Of a stretch of DNA of 14,879 nucleotides, positions 13,099-14,879 are shown in pieces; positions within the stretch are counted from its first letter, which is position 1, and every line of letters starts with the position of its first letter. A model generated the notes under the pieces. That model did no database searches, was not told where the DNA came from, and was given only the letters and a program-made list of their open reading frames with translations. The stretch lies in assembly GCA_030049955.1 (NCBI GenBank), contig JASIJX010000203.1, positions 1 to 14,879 of the forward strand. The letters are read 5' to 3'. The stretch is from Acidobacteriaceae bacterium (lineage in GTDB: Bacteria > Acidobacteriota > Terriglobia > Terriglobales > Acidobacteriaceae). Both the position numbers and the translations under genes were made by a program.

Positions 13099-14879
13099 AT
13101 GCATTTTGGCCGTAAAGGTGTGTCGATTGGTTCGGAGCAGGCAGGAAGCCCGATAGCAAAGAAGGAAAAGCGGATAACAGGCGATCGATTACGCGGAGCG
13201 GCCGCGGTGTTGCTGGCGCTTGCTTCGACAATGCCCTCGGCGCCGCTGGCCGGGGCGCAGCAGACGGTGACCGGTGCCGGCTCGAAAGGGCCGGACCAGG
13301 CGGCGTCGAATCTGCCTTCTGCACCCGCGCCGGAGCAGACGCAGCCCACTCCTTTGAAGGTTACGGCGCGGGATTTTTCGAAGGCGTACGCGAATTTTAA
13401 GGACGCGCCCTGGAAGATGTACCGGCCGACGACGATCGGCAAGGCGAACTTTGAGAACTCAGTGCGGTTGAGCGACCTGTTGAAGGACGGCAAGATTTAC
13501 CTGAGCCTTTCGGACGCGATTGCACTGGCGATTGAGAACAACTACGACATTGCCATTGCGCGCTACAACCTGGACATTGCGGACACCGATATTCTGCGCA
13601 CGCGCACGGGTGCGGTGCCACTGGGCGCGCCTTCGGGCTTGGTGACGGGCACGCTGGGCGGGTCAACTTCCACGCTGAGCACGGGCGGCGGGCCGGGCGG
13701 CACGACGGTGGGCTCGGGCGGAGCGGGTTCGGGCGTGAGCGGGTTGACGCTGACGACGGCCGGCGCGGGACCAACGCCGGAGCCGCTCGATCCGGCGGTG
13801 ACGGGAGCAATTCAGTTCGATCGTCAGAAATCTCCCGAGACCAACATCTTCACGCCGCGCTCGTATACCAACTCCAATACTTACAATTTCACCTTCTCCC
13901 AGGGGTTCGTCCCCGGTACGCTGGCGAACCTGACCTGGAGTAACAGCCGCATCACGACGAACGGCCTGAACAGCTTCAGCCCCGAACTGTTTGCGAGCTT
14001 CAGGGCTCAGGTCACGCAGCATCTGCTGCAGGGCGCGGGGATCTGGGTCAACAAGCGCTTCATGTACCAGGCGTTGAACGACCGGCGCATCACGGACTCG
14101 GCGTTCCGGCAGCAGATTCTTTACACGGTGAACCAGGTGGAGTCGATTTACTGGGGCCTGGTCCAGGCATATGAAGACGTGCAGGCGAAGCAGCGGGCGC
14201 TCGACCAAAGCAATCAATTGCTGAGCGACAACCAGAAGCAGTTGCAGATTGGGACGATGGCGCCGCTGGATGTGGTGAACGCGCAGTCGACCGTGGCCAC
14301 GGACAAGCAGGCGCTGATCTCGGCGCAGAGCTCGCTCAATTATCAGCAGCAGATCATCAAGCAGGCGATTGCGCGGAACCTGAATGATGTGGCGCTCTCG
14401 AATGCACCTGTTATTCCGACCGATCGCGTGACCCTGGATCCCATCCCGGAAGAGGGCCAGACGGTGGAATCGCTGGTGCAGGAGGCGTTCAAGCAGCGGC
14501 CGGAGTTGGAGGAGGCGGTGCTGACGGTGCGCAACGACGAGATCACGCTGAGGGGCGCGCGCAATGCGTTGTTGCCCACACTTGACGTCTACGGCTACTA
14601 CGGCGGACAGGGCGTCGGCGGATCGCCGAACGTGAATTGCAACATTTTCGGCATTCCCTGCGGGGCGAGTACGTCGAGCACCAGCTATCCCGACGTACTG
14701 AGCAACCTGGTCAACGGCAGTTCGCCAGACAAAGGTGTGGGATTCAATTTCCAGTTGACCCTGCGCAACCGGTATGCGCAGTCGGTGCAGGAGCGGTCGC
14801 TGATGGAGTACCGGCAGGCGGAGCTGAGGCTGGAGCAGCTTTACACGCAGATCCGCATGCAGGTGGTGAACGCGATGTA
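13099..14879 (+). CDS. TolC-family outer membrane efflux protein; 3'-partial
   Basis: The frame stays open to the window edge (593 complete codons), so the gene is cut at its 3' end. Residues 30-53 form a signal peptide with a long basic n-region (1-32), hydrophobic AAAVLLALAS and likely cleavage after LAGA. A Pro/Ala-rich stretch follows, then the conserved entry YLSLSDAIALAIENNYDIAI (134-153), the first OEP helix. Residues about 172-228 are a Gly/Ser/Thr-rich insertion. The beta-strand region (NTYNFTFSQGF), long helices (QVESIYWGLVQAYEDVQAKQ), the LQIGTMAPLDVVNAQS turn and the second repeat beginning EEGQTVESLVQEAFKQRPEL are typical of OEP proteins. The product would form the trimeric outer membrane channel of an RND or ABC efflux system; partner genes are expected downstream. 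Expression is probably controlled by the operator at 12585-12604. Confidence 0.93.
   Translation, partial: MHFGRKGVSIGSEQAGSPIAKKEKRITGDRLRGAAAVLLALASTMPSAPLAGAQQTVTGAGSKGPDQAASNLPSAPAPEQTQPTPLKVTARDFSKAYANFKDAPWKMYRPTTIGKANFENSVRLSDLLKDGKIYLSLSDAIALAIENNYDIAIARYNLDIADTDILRTRTGAVPLGAPSGLVTGTLGGSTSTLSTGGGPGGTTVGSGGAGSGVSGLTLTTAGAGPTPEPLDPAVTGAIQFDRQKSPETNIFTPRSYTNSNTYNFTFSQGFVPGTLANLTWSNSRITTNGLNSFSPELFASFRAQVTQHLLQGAGIWVNKRFMYQALNDRRITDSAFRQQILYTVNQVESIYWGLVQAYEDVQAKQRALDQSNQLLSDNQKQLQIGTMAPLDVVNAQSTVATDKQALISAQSSLNYQQQIIKQAIARNLNDVALSNAPVIPTDRVTLDPIPEEGQTVESLVQEAFKQRPELEEAVLTVRNDEITLRGARNALLPTLDVYGYYGGQGVGGSPNVNCNIFGIPCGASTSSTSYPDVLSNLVNGSSPDKGVGFNFQLTLRNRYAQSVQERSLMEYRQAELRLEQLYTQIRMQVVNAM

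Noticed and set aside
13050..13493. Minus-strand open frame of 147 codons at the start of the tolC-like gene
   Set aside because: Antisense to a clear signal peptide and OEP domain on the plus strand.
1..14879. Search for a defence island, phage, CRISPR, toxin-antitoxin or biosynthetic cluster
   Set aside because: No nuclease, methyltransferase, reverse transcriptase, integrase, spaced repeats or synthase motif was seen; the genes are mainly housekeeping or envelope related.

Overview
The window looks like the chromosome of a GC-rich Gram-negative bacterium, most likely an acidobacterium of the class Terriglobia. This is inferred from gene style and repeat style, not from a marker gene. The pointers are a TolC-family protein with a long Gly/Ser/Thr-rich insertion, a small secreted peptidoglycan-binding-like protein with a His/Arg-rich stretch, a two-ribbon zinc protein with an RGG-like tail, and two intergenic palindromic repeats of a type I associate with that group. 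I see no rRNA, tRNA, CRISPR array, transposase, phage gene or recognisable defence system.

Layout. (1) 5-1840, plus strand: a secreted CE1-type esterase, cut at its 5' end by the window edge, with two copies of an unrecognised domain of about 100 residues before the catalytic part. (2) 1912-10307: seven genes, all on the minus strand. In transcription order they are truA, an M20 metallopeptidase, a DUF488 protein, a YtcJ-like amidohydrolase, an HtrA/Do protease, a small peptidoglycan-binding-like protein and a BaiN/YhiN-type flavoprotein. The first four are close enough to be co-transcribed, and DUF488 and the amidohydrolase abut with no gap. The last three have 120-228 bp spacers and probably their own promoters. 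(3) 10308-10785: a divergent spacer with a possible structured RNA and an unusual helicase leader (a hairpin that exposes a ribosome-binding site, followed by a 12-codon leader ORF). (4) 10786-11931, plus strand: a compact DEAD-box helicase, converging on a minus-strand zinc-ribbon gene at 12006-12335, with a strong bidirectional hairpin terminator between them. (5) 12357-13098: a long regulatory spacer with a palindrome, a TetR-type operator overlapping a possible promoter, a dispersed repeat and four 13-bp tandem repeats. (6) 13099 to the right edge, plus strand: a TolC-family outer membrane efflux protein, cut at its 3' end.

Functional reading. The minus-strand run combines RNA modification (TruA), peptide and amide hydrolysis (M20, YtcJ), envelope quality control (HtrA) and envelope-associated proteins. 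These are mostly housekeeping and scavenging functions and I do not see a single dedicated pathway. The right end is probably the start of a regulated efflux operon whose pump genes lie beyond the window. The most unusual points are regulatory: the helicase leader, the efflux leader with its operator and 13-bp repeats, and the duplicated domain of the esterase.
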